Shown: positions 1 through 6,680 of the stretch, piece after piece
How positions within the stretch are numbered: the stretch's first letter is position 1
Layout: every line of letters begins with the position of its first letter
Origin: Roseovarius sp. UBA6217
Lineage (GTDB): Bacteria; Pseudomonadota; Alphaproteobacteria; Rhodobacterales; Rhodobacteraceae
Assembly (NCBI GenBank): GCA_002421985.1
Contig: DISF01000001.1
Location: forward strand, 10,326 to 23,646
DNA length: 13,321 nucleotides
Reading direction: 5' to 3'
Notes under the pieces: generated by a model
Told to the model about the DNA's origin: nothing
The model's database searches: none
Seen by the model: the letters and a program-made list of their open reading frames with translations, nothing else
Translations under genes and position numbers: made by a program

Positions 1-1
1 C

Positions 2-424
2 GAGGTCGATTTCGCCCCGTTCGCGGCGCTGGCCGATCTGCCGATGGCGATGACGGCGCATGTGGTCTACCGCGCGCTTGATCCGCGGCCTGCGACCTTG
101 TCGCCTGTTGTCATTGAGATAATCCGACGCTCCATCGGGTTTGACGGGCTGTTGATGACGGATGATATCGGCATGAACGCGCTGTCTGGCAGCCTGGTCG
201 CGCGTGCGCGCGACGCGCTTGCGGCGGGCTGTGACGTGATCCTGCATTGCAACGGCACGCTGGCCGAACGGCAGGCGGTGGCCGAGGTCTCGGGCGCGAT
301 GCACGCCGCCGCGCAAATGCGCGCCGAGCGGGTTCTGGCCGCGCGCCGCAGCCCCGATCCGGTTGACATCGCACGCCTATCGGCGCAGCTTGAGGCGCTG
401 ACGGGCGGGCAGGAGCATGGCTGA
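2..424 (+). CDS. nagZ: beta-N-acetylhexosaminidase NagZ, 3' part (partial)
   Basis: C-terminal part of a glycoside hydrolase family 3 enzyme; the frame is open to the window's left edge, so the start lies outside. NagZ removes GlcNAc from anhydromuropeptides in the cytoplasm during peptidoglycan recycling. The visible part contains the family blocks PMAMTAHVVY and GFDGLLMTDDIGMNALSG. The first Asp of TDD (codon 161-163) aligns with the family's catalytic nucleophile. After this block about 80 residues of alpha-helical, Ala/Arg-rich tail follow, as is usual for proteobacterial NagZ. The stop codon (422-424) lies inside the scpA start (ATGGCTGA, 417-424), an 8-base overlap that implies translational coupling. 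The family call is firm. The exact substrate is known from the family, not from this sequence. Confidence 0.9.
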   Translation, partial: EVDFAPFAALADLPMAMTAHVVYRALDPRPATLSPVVIEIIRRSIGFDGLLMTDDIGMNALSGSLVARARDALAAGCDVILHCNGTLAERQAVAEVSGAMHAAAQMRAERVLAARRSPDPVDIARLSAQLEALTGGQEHG

Positions 425-1205
425 GGACATATTCGACGATCACGCGCAATCGGTGCCCGTGGCCGAGCGGCTGGCGGCGGAGGCGCTCATCGTCGATGTG
501 GATGGGTTCGAGGGGCCGCTCGATCTTTTGCTCATGCTCTCGCGCACGCAAAAGGTTGATTTGAGGCGCATTTCCGTCCTGCATCTGGCGCAGCAATACC
601 TTGCCTTCGTCGAGCGCGCGCGCGCGCTCCGGCTTGAATTGGCCGCCGATTACCTGGTGATGGCGGCGTGGCTGGCCTATCTCAAATCGCGGCTTCTGCT
701 GCCGCCCGACCCCACCGAGGAGGGGCCCTCGGGCGAGGATCTGGCGGCGCATCTGGCGTTTCAGCTTGAGCGGCTTCAGGCGATGCGCGACTGCGCGGCG
801 CGGCTGATGGCGCGCGACAGGCTGGGGCGGGATTTCTTTGCGCGCGGGCAGCCCGAGGACGTGACGCGCCGCCGCGAGACGCGCTATACCGCGACGCTGC
901 TCGATGTGATGCAGGCCTATGCGCGGCTGCGCACGCGCGACGAATTTCGCCCCTTTGTTCTGGACCGTGACGCGATTTTCACGATGGAACAAGCGCTTGA
1001 GCGGTTGCGGGGGGTGATCGGCGGGGTCGGGACATGGTCTGATATCGCGGGGTTTCTGCCCGAGGGCTTTACCCGTGATCCGCAACGGCGGCGCTCGGCC
1101 ACCGCCTCGACCTTTGCGGCGGCGCTGGAGCTTGTGAAGGAGGGGCGCGCCGAGGTGCGGCAATCGGGGTTGTATGCGCCGGTCGAGCTTCGGCGAAAAG
1201 ATTAA
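417..1205 (+). CDS. scpA: segregation and condensation protein A
   Basis: 262-residue kleisin subunit of the Smc-ScpA-ScpB condensin, which compacts and segregates the chromosome. The N-terminal Smc-binding region carries the hallmark FEGPLDLLL (residues 31-39), followed by a helical stretch ending AADYLVMAAWLAYLKSRLLLP. The C-terminal winged-helix part ends AALELVKEGRAEVRQSGLYAPVELR, typical of the family. Length is normal for alphaproteobacteria. The ATG at 417 overlaps the nagZ stop by 8 bases. A purine-rich AGGAG (411-415) sits too close to this ATG to be an ideal ribosome site, so coupled reinitiation from nagZ is likely. scpB follows directly and forms the same functional complex. Confidence 0.95.
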   Translation: MAEDIFDDHAQSVPVAERLAAEALIVDVDGFEGPLDLLLMLSRTQKVDLRRISVLHLAQQYLAFVERARALRLELAADYLVMAAWLAYLKSRLLLPPDPTEEGPSGEDLAAHLAFQLERLQAMRDCAARLMARDRLGRDFFARGQPEDVTRRRETRYTATLLDVMQAYARLRTRDEFRPFVLDRDAIFTMEQALERLRGVIGGVGTWSDIAGFLPEGFTRDPQRRRSATASTFAAALELVKEGRAEVRQSGLYAPVELRRKD

Positions 1206-1869
1206 GATCGTGCCGCAGGATATTGATAGAAAAAAGGAAAGCCTGTTTGACGCCCCGTCGATCCCGGAGCAGGAGCGCATGATCGAGGCGATGCTTTTCG
1301 CCGCCACCGAGCCGCTGGATGTGCGCGAAATGGCGGCGCGGATGCCGCATGGCTCGGACCCGGCGGAGGCGCTGGTGCATTTGCGAAAAAGGTATGAGGG
1401 ACGGGGGGTTACGCTGGTAAAGGTGGGCGATGGCTGGGCCATGCGCACCGCGCCCGATCTGGGCTATCTGATGCGGCGCGAGGTGGTGGAGACGCGCAAA
1501 CTGAGCCGCGCCGCGATCGAGACTCTGGCGATCATTGCCTATCATCAGCCGGTCACGCGCGCCGAGATCGAAGAGATCCGGGGCGTCTCCGTCAGCCGGG
1601 GAACGGTGGACCAACTCCTTGAAATGGAATGGATAAGGTTCGGGCGGCGGAAGATGACGCCGGGCCGTCCGGTGACTTTCGTGGTCACCGAGGCGTTTCT
1701 CGACCATTTCGGTCTGGAAAGCGCGCGCGACCTGCCGGGGCTGGCGGAATTGCGCGCGGCGGGGCTTCTGGACAACCGCCCGCCGCCGGGGAGCTTGCTG
1801 CGCATGGGCGCGGATGAGGACGAGGAGGGCGTGGATGCGCCGGGCCAGAGCGATCTGTTCGAGGATTAA
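1174..1869 (+). CDS. scpB: segregation and condensation protein B
   Basis: Winged-helix dimer subunit that binds ScpA within the Smc condensin complex. Family blocks seen include EAMLFAATEPL near the N-terminus, LSRAAIETLAIIAYHQPVTRAEIEEIRG, VSRGTVDQLLEMEWIRFGRRKMTPGRPV and the acidic C-terminal end QSDLFED. The first in-frame ATG (1174) overlaps the end of scpA by 32 bases and has GGGG 4 bases upstream. An in-frame GTG at 1210, 4 bases after the scpA stop, would give 219 residues. Its N-terminus (VPQDIDRKKESLFDAP) looks more like what I recall of related proteins, so the start is uncertain. Codons near 1221-1243 are unusually A-rich for this gene (ATT GAT AGA AAA AAG GAA). Confidence 0.94.
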   Translation: MRRSSFGEKIKIVPQDIDRKKESLFDAPSIPEQERMIEAMLFAATEPLDVREMAARMPHGSDPAEALVHLRKRYEGRGVTLVKVGDGWAMRTAPDLGYLMRREVVETRKLSRAAIETLAIIAYHQPVTRAEIEEIRGVSVSRGTVDQLLEMEWIRFGRRKMTPGRPVTFVVTEAFLDHFGLESARDLPGLAELRAAGLLDNRPPPGSLLRMGADEDEEGVDAPGQSDLFED

Positions 1870-1956
1870 GTGCGAAAACATGCGCCTTTTTTACGATTTC
1901 TTAGGGTTTTCTGGCCAAACTGCCCTCAAATCGGCATGTTTCGGGACTATGTAGAA

Positions 1957-1976
1957 AAGGAGGTAGCGAGAGGAGG
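1957..1976 (+). promoter_or_regulatory. tandem Shine-Dalgarno-like motifs before the small basic gene
   Basis: Two strong anti-16S complements lie in the leader of the 61-residue gene: AAGGAGGT at 1957-1964 and AGGAGG at 1971-1976. The second is 5 bases from the ATG at 1982 and is the normal ribosome site. The first is 17 bases away and no ATG, GTG or TTG lies at a suitable distance from it. It may be a standby or decoy site, or simply chance. The motifs are directly visible; the role is inferred. Confidence 0.5.
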
Positions 1977-1981
1977 GCGCA

Positions 1982-2167
1982 ATGAACGCCAACCAGATGA
2001 TCAACATGGTGATCCGCATGATCATGCGTCAGGTGATCGGACGCGGGGGCAATGCCGGGATCGGAATGGCAACGCGTGGGCGCAAGCAGAGCGGCCCGGA
2101 CGGGCAGAAGAGCGTGGCCAATGCCCGCAAGACGATGAGGCTTGGCCGCCGCATGGGGCGGTTCTGA
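1982..2167 (+). CDS. small basic hypothetical protein (61 aa)
   Basis: Function not recognised. The protein begins MNANQMINMVIRMIMRQVIGRGG: a methionine- and isoleucine-rich amphipathic stretch of about 20 residues. It then becomes Gly/Arg/Lys-rich and ends KTMRLGRRMGRF, giving a strongly positive net charge. There are no cysteines, no signal peptide and no clear transmembrane segment (the hydrophobic start is interrupted by Arg residues). The start is well supported by AGGAGG 5 bases upstream. It lies 112 bases after scpB, on the same strand, and before the convergent dcd gene. I have an impression that similar short proteins occur in other Rhodobacteraceae, but I cannot verify it. Possible roles such as membrane-surface or nucleic-acid binding are only guesses from charge. 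Confidence 0.7.
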   Translation: MNANQMINMVIRMIMRQVIGRGGNAGIGMATRGRKQSGPDGQKSVANARKTMRLGRRMGRF

Positions 2168-2274
2168 GCGGCAGCGGATTGGGTGATTTGGTCGGTGCGT
2201 GGGCGCTCGCGGGTGCGCTCTTATGCGGGATTCGTGCCGCTTGAGCGGGCGGTGCCAATGGGTGATTGGGGATG

Positions 2275-3348
2275 TCAGGCGCGGAAATGCTTTGACAGTT
2301 TGAGGCCCTGACCCTGATAGTTCGACGCAATGCCCGCGCCGTAAAGGCGGTCTGGCACTTGGTCCATCCGCTCGTAGACCAGTCGCCCGACGATCTGGCC
2401 GTGTTCCAGCACAAAGGGGGCCTCGTGGCAGCGCACTTCGAGCACGCCGCGCGCGCCCGCGCCCCCCGCCGCCGCATGGCCGAATCCGGGATCGAAGAAG
2501 CCCGCATAATGCACCCGGAACTCGCCCGCCATCGCTACGAAAGGGGCCATCTCGGCGGCGAAACGGGGCGGGATGTGGACGGCCTCGCGGCTGACGAGGA
2601 TGTAGAACGCGCCGGGATCGAGGATGATATGGCCATCGCGGGCGTGGATCTCTTCCCAGAAATCGGCGGCGTGGTAATGGCCGATGCGATCAAGATCGAT
2701 CAGGCCGGTATGCGGCTTGGCGCGGTAGCCGGTGAGCGTGCCCGCGGCAGGGCGCAGATCGACCGAGAAGGCAAGCCCGCCATCGATCACCGCCGGGCCA
2801 TCGACAAGGGGCGTCTCGGCGTGCAGCGCGTGCATCTCGTCATCCGCGAGCCGCGTATCGCCGGTGCGAAAGCGGATCTGGTTGAGCCGCATCCCCGGTC
2901 GCACCAGAACCGAGAAGGAGCGGGGGCAGATCTCGGCATAGAGCGGGCCGCAATGGCCGGGGGGCACGCGGTCGAATTCGGTGCCGCCATCGGTGAGGGT
3001 GCGGGTCAGCAGATCGAGCCGCCCGGTGGAGGATTTGGCATTCGCGACCGCCTGCACGCCTGGCGGCAGGGCAAGGCGTTCCATCAGCGGGACAAGGTAG
3101 ACGCAGCCCTTTTCCAGCACCGCGCCGGGGCCAAGCTCGATCCGGTGCATCCCGAATTCCCCGAGCCGGTCGGCGACGGATCGCCCGGCACCGGGCAGGA
3201 ACGAGGCGCGCACGCGAAAGGCCACCGGGCCGAGGCGCAGATCGAGGCTGGCAGGTTGCACCTGATCGGGGGTGATGGACACATCGGCGGTGATCTGCCC
3301 CGCCCCGATCATGGCGGCGATTTGCTGGCAGGACAGAACGCCGGTCAT
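2275..3348 (-). CDS. dcd: 2'-deoxycytidine 5'-triphosphate deaminase, long (double-domain) form
   Basis: Deaminates dCTP to dUTP, feeding thymidylate synthesis. The 357-residue product is almost twice the length of E. coli Dcd (193 aa) and reads as two dUTPase-fold halves. The N-half has QPASLDLRLG, KSSTGRLDLLTRTLTDGG and GPLYAEICPRS. The C-half has LDPGAFYILVSREAVHIPP, FFDPGFGHAAAGG, GVLEVRCHEAPF and the ending GIASNYQGQGLKLSKHFRA. A Glu in the position of the catalytic Glu (xLE/YAE) is seen in both halves. I chose the ATG at 3346-3348. An upstream in-frame TTG (3372) would add eight residues of poor quality. The ribosome site would be a seven-G tract just upstream (3355-3361). The gene follows tRNA-Pro on the same strand at 64 bases and converges on the small basic gene. 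Confidence 0.9.
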   Translation of the reverse strand: MTGVLSCQQIAAMIGAGQITADVSITPDQVQPASLDLRLGPVAFRVRASFLPGAGRSVADRLGEFGMHRIELGPGAVLEKGCVYLVPLMERLALPPGVQAVANAKSSTGRLDLLTRTLTDGGTEFDRVPPGHCGPLYAEICPRSFSVLVRPGMRLNQIRFRTGDTRLADDEMHALHAETPLVDGPAVIDGGLAFSVDLRPAAGTLTGYRAKPHTGLIDLDRIGHYHAADFWEEIHARDGHIILDPGAFYILVSREAVHIPPRFAAEMAPFVAMAGEFRVHYAGFFDPGFGHAAAGGAGARGVLEVRCHEAPFVLEHGQIVGRLVYERMDQVPDRLYGAGIASNYQGQGLKLSKHFRA

Positions 3349-3370
3349 CCGCGGCCCCCCCGGCCCTGCC

Positions 3371-3395
3371 AAAGACCGCGCGGCAGGCGGGCGGT
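3371..3395 (-). terminator. weak terminator-like hairpin downstream of tRNA-Pro
   Basis: On the - strand ACCGC (3391-3395) and GCGGT (3375-3379) can pair around an 11-base GC-rich loop and are followed by CTTT (3374-3371). It lies about 18 bases past the tRNA 3' end. The stem is short and the T tract very short, so read-through into dcd is quite possible. Low confidence. Confidence 0.25.
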
Positions 3396-3412
3396 GGATT
3401 CGTCGGTAAATT

Positions 3413-3489
3413 TGGTCGGGCTAGCAGGACTTGAACCTGCGACCTTCCGTCCCCCAGACGGACGCGCTACCAGGCTGCGCCATAGCCCG
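3413..3489 (-). tRNA. tRNA-Pro (anticodon GGG)
   Basis: A 77-nt gene including an encoded 3' CCA (3413-3415). On the - strand it begins CGGGCTATGGCGCAGCCTGG. The acceptor stem CGGGCTA/TAGCCCG pairs over 7 bp, and the D stem is GCGC/GCGC with a GG in the loop. The anticodon stem TCCGT/ACGGA encloses the loop CTGGGGG, with anticodon GGG at 3453-3455 and G37. The T arm is GCAGG-TTCAAGT-CCTGC. It decodes CCC and CCU. The first base C1 is uncommon overall but typical of bacterial tRNA-Pro. It lies between the merR-like gene and dcd on the same strand, with its own promoter-like sequence upstream. Confidence 0.97.
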
Positions 3490-3500
3490 ACGATGCGCCG

Positions 3501-3528
3501 TTCATACCGGTTTTGAGCGCGGGGGCAA
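3501..3528 (-). promoter_or_regulatory. putative sigma70-type promoter for tRNA-Pro
   Basis: On the - strand TTGCCC (3528-3523) and TATGAA (3506-3501) are separated by 16 bases. The -10 end is 11 bases before the mature tRNA 5' end, which would place transcription start a few bases upstream of the tRNA. The intervening segment lies just past the stop of the merR-like gene. Confidence 0.5.
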
Positions 3529-3556
3529 GGGGGATGATGCGAATAAATGACGCCGG

Positions 3557-4135
3557 TCATGCCTTTGGCGCATGTGTTTGGCGCAGTCTGTCGGCGAGCG
3601 CCGCAAGCCGTCTTGCGAGGGCGGGCGAGAGCGGGCGGGGCAGGGCGGCAAGCCGCGCGAGCGGGCCGGGGGAGGCTGCGGAAGTGTCGGGCGCGTCGGC
3701 GGGCAAGGGCGGGGCTGCGGCGGGCGCGTCGGGGTGCGACGCCTCGGGCGATGCCTCGTCCGGCAGGGGGGCTTCGGGCGGGGTATCGGGGCGCGCAAAG
3801 CTCAGCACCTGCGCGACGCGGGGTGCTGTGGCCGCCTCGTCCTCGTCTCCGATGTCGGGAGAGAGCGCGGCGACGTGGCTTACGCCTTGATCGCGAAGAA
3901 TTTTCTGCACGTCCTTGATGGTCAGCCCGTCATCATGGAGCAGCGCCTTGATGCCGCCCAGAAGCCGCATGTCGGCGGGGCGGTAATAGCGCCGCCCGCC
4001 CGCGCGCTTTACCGGCTTCACCTGGGTGAACTTGCTTTCCCAGAAGCGCAACACATGGGCGGGCACCTCGAGCCAGTCGGCCACCTCGCTGATGGTGCGG
4101 AAGGCGTCGGCGGATTTGCCCATGGGCGGCGGCAT
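3557..4135 (-). CDS. MerR family transcriptional regulator
   Basis: 192 residues with an N-terminal MerR-type winged helix-turn-helix. The recognition part FRTISEVADWLEVPAHVLRFWESKF spans residues 12-36, and the wing GGRRYYRPADMRLLGGIKALL spans about 46-66. LHDDGLTIKDVQKILRDQG follows. Residues about 115-158 are a low-complexity Pro/Ala/Asp/Glu-rich linker with no recognised ligand domain and no conserved cysteines, then a basic helical tail. The ligand and targets are unknown. Two starts are possible. The ATG at 4135 is 2 bases after the ihfA stop, with GAGG directly abutting it. The ATG at 4123 (MGKSADAFRTIS) has the same GAGG about 12 bases upstream and matches my recollection of homologs better. 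It is probably co-transcribed with ihfA. Confidence 0.88.
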   Translation of the reverse strand: MPPPMGKSADAFRTISEVADWLEVPAHVLRFWESKFTQVKPVKRAGGRRYYRPADMRLLGGIKALLHDDGLTIKDVQKILRDQGVSHVAALSPDIGDEDEAATAPRVAQVLSFARPDTPPEAPLPDEASPEASHPDAPAAAPPLPADAPDTSAASPGPLARLAALPRPLSPALARRLAALADRLRQTHAPKA

Positions 4136-4137
4136 CC

Positions 4138-4440
4138 TCAGCGCTTGTTGCCGATCGCCACGCGATCCTTCATCAGATGCGAGGGCCGGAAGGAGAGCAC
4201 CCGGCGCGGCTCTATCGGCACTTCTTCGCCGGTTTTTGGGTTGCGGCCGACGCGGGCGGTCTTGTCGCGCACCGAGAAGGTGCCGAAGGACGAAATCTTG
4301 ACCGTCTCGCCGCGCGCGAGCGCGTCGGAGACGTGGTCGAGCACGCTCTCCACCATCTGGGCCGCGTCGTTGCGTGACAGGCCCACCTCGCGGAACACAG
4401 CCTCGCTCAAATCCATTCGTGTCAACGTCTTGTTGGCCAT
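4138..4440 (-). CDS. ihfA: integration host factor subunit alpha
   Basis: 100-residue DNA-bending protein that pairs with IHF beta to shape nucleoid and promoter architecture. The sequence MANKTLTRMDLSEAVFREVGLSR, then VKISSFGTFSVRDKTARVGRNPKTGEEVPIEPRRVLSFRPS, matches the IHF/HU fold. The beta-arm tip RNPKTG (residues 66-71) contains the intercalating proline (Pro68). The EEVPIEPRR block is characteristic of the alpha subunit. The ATG at 4440 has GGGGA 5 bases upstream. It follows fabH after a 110-base gap that contains its own promoter-like sequence, and the merR-like gene begins 2 bases after its stop. Confidence 0.95.
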   Translation of the reverse strand: MANKTLTRMDLSEAVFREVGLSRNDAAQMVESVLDHVSDALARGETVKISSFGTFSVRDKTARVGRNPKTGEEVPIEPRRVLSFRPSHLMKDRVAIGNKR

Positions 4441-4464
4441 ACCATCCCCGCTTTTTTGCGATCC

Positions 4465-4493
4465 AGTTTGCGGCGAAGCCCGCGGCGTGTCAA
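4465..4493 (-). promoter_or_regulatory. putative promoter for ihfA
   Basis: On the - strand a perfect -35 TTGACA (4493-4488) is followed after 17 bases by CAAACT (4470-4465), a weak -10. Transcription would start about 18 bases before the ihfA ATG. The position in the fabH-ihfA gap suggests IHF can be made independently of the upstream lipid genes. Confidence 0.5.
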
Positions 4494-4550
4494 TCGTGAT
4501 GGCCCGCCGTGGCGGGTTTCAGCGCGGAATTTCGCAAGCCAAGGCGCGGT

Positions 4551-5525
4551 TTACCAGCGCAGCACCACCGCGCCCCAGGCCAGCCCGCCGCCGATCGCCT
4601 CCGACAGGACGAGATCGCCCTTGCGGATGCGGCCCTCGGCCACCCCCACCGAGAGCGCCAGCGGGATCGAGGCGGCGGAGGTGTTGCCGTGGTCCTGAAC
4701 GGTGACGATGACGCGATCCATCGACAGGCCGAGTTTTTTGGCGGTGCCCTGGATGATGCGGATATTGGCCTGGTGCGGCACGATCCAGTCCACATCCGCC
4801 GCCGCCAGCCCGACCTTGCCGAGCGCCGTCTCGGCCGTGGCGGCGAGCTTTTCGACCGCTTGCCGGAAGAGCGCGTTGCCCTGCATCCGCAGCTTGCCCG
4901 TGGTGCCGGTGGTGGACACGCCGCCATCGACATAGAGCATGTCGCGGTAGCGCCCGTCGGAATTGAGATCGACCGACAGGATGCCGCGATCGGCATTGGT
5001 GCCGGTCCCGTCGCTGGCCCCGAGCACCAGCGCCCCCGCGCCGTCGCCGAAGAGCACGCAAGTGGAGCGGTCGGTCCAGTCCATGATGCGCGAGAAGGTT
5101 TCGGCCCCGATCAGCAGCAGCCGGTCGGCCTGGCCCGAGACGATCATCGCGTTGGCGGTGGCGAGCGCGTAGACAAAGCCCGCGCAGACCGCCTGCACGT
5201 CAAAGCCGAAGCCGCGGGTCATGCCCAGCCCCTCCTGCACCATCGTGGCGACCGAGGGAAAGGTGAGATCTGGGGTAGAGGTGGCGACGATCACCCCGTC
5301 AATGTCGGAGGGCGCGAGCCCTGCATTGGCGAGGGCGGCGCGCGCGGCGTGGATGGCGAGCATGGAGGTGGTCTCGCCCTCGGCGGCGAAGCAGCGGCGC
5401 TCGATGCCGGAGCGCGAACGAATCCACTCGTCGGAGGTGTCGAGGGTCGCCTCGAATTCGCTGTTGGGCACGATGCGCGCGGGCAGGTAATGCCCGGTGC
5501 CGAGGGCCGTGGCGCGGCGGGTCAT
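4551..5525 (-). CDS. fabH: beta-ketoacyl-ACP synthase III (FabH)
   Basis: Condenses acetyl-CoA with malonyl-ACP to start type II fatty acid synthesis in the cytoplasm. The 324-residue protein is full length. The catalytic triad is intact: Cys114 in DVQAVCAGF, His251 in WIVPHQANIR and Asn281 in QDHGNTSAAS. Other family blocks are SDEWIRSRSGIERR (31-44), DRSTCVLFGDGAGALVL (152-168) and the C-terminal IGGGLAWGAVVLRW. The ATG at 5525 overlaps the plsX stop by 4 bases (ATGA), indicating translational coupling. This pairing supplies both acyl chains and acyl-phosphate for membrane lipids. Confidence 0.97.
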   Translation of the reverse strand: MTRRATALGTGHYLPARIVPNSEFEATLDTSDEWIRSRSGIERRCFAAEGETTSMLAIHAARAALANAGLAPSDIDGVIVATSTPDLTFPSVATMVQEGLGMTRGFGFDVQAVCAGFVYALATANAMIVSGQADRLLLIGAETFSRIMDWTDRSTCVLFGDGAGALVLGASDGTGTNADRGILSVDLNSDGRYRDMLYVDGGVSTTGTTGKLRMQGNALFRQAVEKLAATAETALGKVGLAAADVDWIVPHQANIRIIQGTAKKLGLSMDRVIVTVQDHGNTSAASIPLALSVGVAEGRIRKGDLVLSEAIGGGLAWGAVVLRW

Positions 5526-6655
5526 TGGCGGGCCTCGTCGGTGGTGTTTCCGGAAGTGTGGTCGGTGGTCTCGTCAGGCTCGGCGGTGCCGATATCTGGG
5601 GCGATGGCGGCGGCCACGCGCGCGGCGAGCCGGTCGCTGAACCCCGATTGTGCCAGCTCGAACGCGAGCTTGATCGCCGAAGAGACGCCTGTGGCATCCG
5701 CCGCGCCGTGGGATTTCACCACGGTGCCATTCAGCCCGAGGAACACGCCGCCATTGGCGCGGCGCGGGTCGATCCGCTTTTTCATCCGGCGCAACGAGGT
5801 ATAGGCCATAAGCGCCGCCAGCCGCGACAGGGGCGAATAGGAGAAGGCCTCGCGCAGCAGGTCGCCGGCGAGTTTGGCCGTGCCCTCGCCGGTCTTGAGC
5901 GCGACATTGCCGGTAAAGCCGTCGGTCACGATCACGTCGCAGCGGGTGCCGGGCAGGTCGCGCCCCTCGACGAAACCGACGAATTCGAAATCCGAGCTTT
6001 GCGCATTGGCGGCGATCAGGTCATAGGCCTCGCGCAACTCGGCGCGGCCCTTGTGTTCCTCGGTGCCGACATTGAGCAGGCCGACGCGCGGACGGGCAAG
6101 GCCAAAGCCGTTGCGCGCATAAGATGCCCCCATCAGCGCGTATTGCATCAGATCCTTGGCATCGGCGCGGATATCGGCACCACCGTCGAGCATGATATTG
6201 TGCTGTTGGGGGTTTTTCGAGGGCCACAACACCGCGATGGCGGGGCGGTAGATGCCCGGAAGCTTGCGCAGCCGGATCACCGACATCAGCATCAGCGCGC
6301 CGGTATTGCCGCAGGAGACGCAGACCGTCGCTTCGCCCGCGCGCACCGATTCGAGCGCAGACCACATCGAGGTGGTGCTGCCCTGGCGCAGAGCCTGGCT
6401 TGGCTTGTCGGTCATCGACACGACACCGGGCGCGTCGCGGATCTCGACCCGGCCGGCCAATTCGCGCCGCCGGGCCACCAGCGGGGCCAGCATGTCGCGC
6501 GGTCCGTGCAGGATAAAGCCGATCTCGGCGTTTCTACTTGCCGATTGTGCCATGCCCGCCACGACGGCAGCGGGCCCTCCATCGCCACCCATGGCGTCAA
6601 TCGAGATGACGAGGTGCCCCGCGCCGGTCATATTCTGATCGCTCTGAGCGCTCAT
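5522..6655 (-). CDS. plsX: phosphate acyltransferase PlsX
   Basis: Converts acyl-ACP to acyl-phosphate, the donor for PlsY in phosphatidic acid synthesis; a peripheral membrane enzyme. 377 residues from the ATG at 6655. Family blocks visible are VISIDAMGGDGGP at the N-terminus, CVSCGNTGALMLMSVIRLRKLPGIYRPAIAV, LLNVGTEEHKG, CDVIVTDGFTGNVALKTGEGT and GGVFLGLNGTVVKSHGAAD. The frame stays open upstream to 6760 but that part overlaps rpmF and has no PlsX character. The ATG at 6655 has AGGGGG about 10 bases upstream, while a later ATG (6631) lacks a good ribosome site. It lies 25 bases after rpmF and overlaps fabH by 4 bases. Confidence 0.95.
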   Translation of the reverse strand: MSAQSDQNMTGAGHLVISIDAMGGDGGPAAVVAGMAQSASRNAEIGFILHGPRDMLAPLVARRRELAGRVEIRDAPGVVSMTDKPSQALRQGSTTSMWSALESVRAGEATVCVSCGNTGALMLMSVIRLRKLPGIYRPAIAVLWPSKNPQQHNIMLDGGADIRADAKDLMQYALMGASYARNGFGLARPRVGLLNVGTEEHKGRAELREAYDLIAANAQSSDFEFVGFVEGRDLPGTRCDVIVTDGFTGNVALKTGEGTAKLAGDLLREAFSYSPLSRLAALMAYTSLRRMKKRIDPRRANGGVFLGLNGTVVKSHGAADATGVSSAIKLAFELAQSGFSDRLAARVAAAIAPDIGTAEPDETTDHTSGNTTDEARQ

Positions 6656-6680
6656 CCGGTCGATGCCCCCTGGCCCTGTT

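Noticed and set aside
1228..1250. A AAA AAG slippery heptamer in frame in scpB, with AGGA upstream
   Set aside because: A -1 shift would meet TGA at 1248-1250 after four codons, right at the N-terminus, so no meaningful alternative product results.
111..1448. A 445-codon open frame on the - strand
   Set aside because: It covers nagZ, scpA and scpB in antisense; no family motif and Arg/Pro/Ser-rich composition.
2359..3516. A 385-codon open frame on the + strand
   Set aside because: It is opposite dcd and runs through the tRNA-Pro gene, so it cannot be a normal coding gene.
4503..4519. Hairpin CCCGC/GCGGG followed by TTT between fabH and ihfA
   Set aside because: The T run follows it only on the + strand, where no gene ends; the stem is only 5 bp with a 4-base loop.
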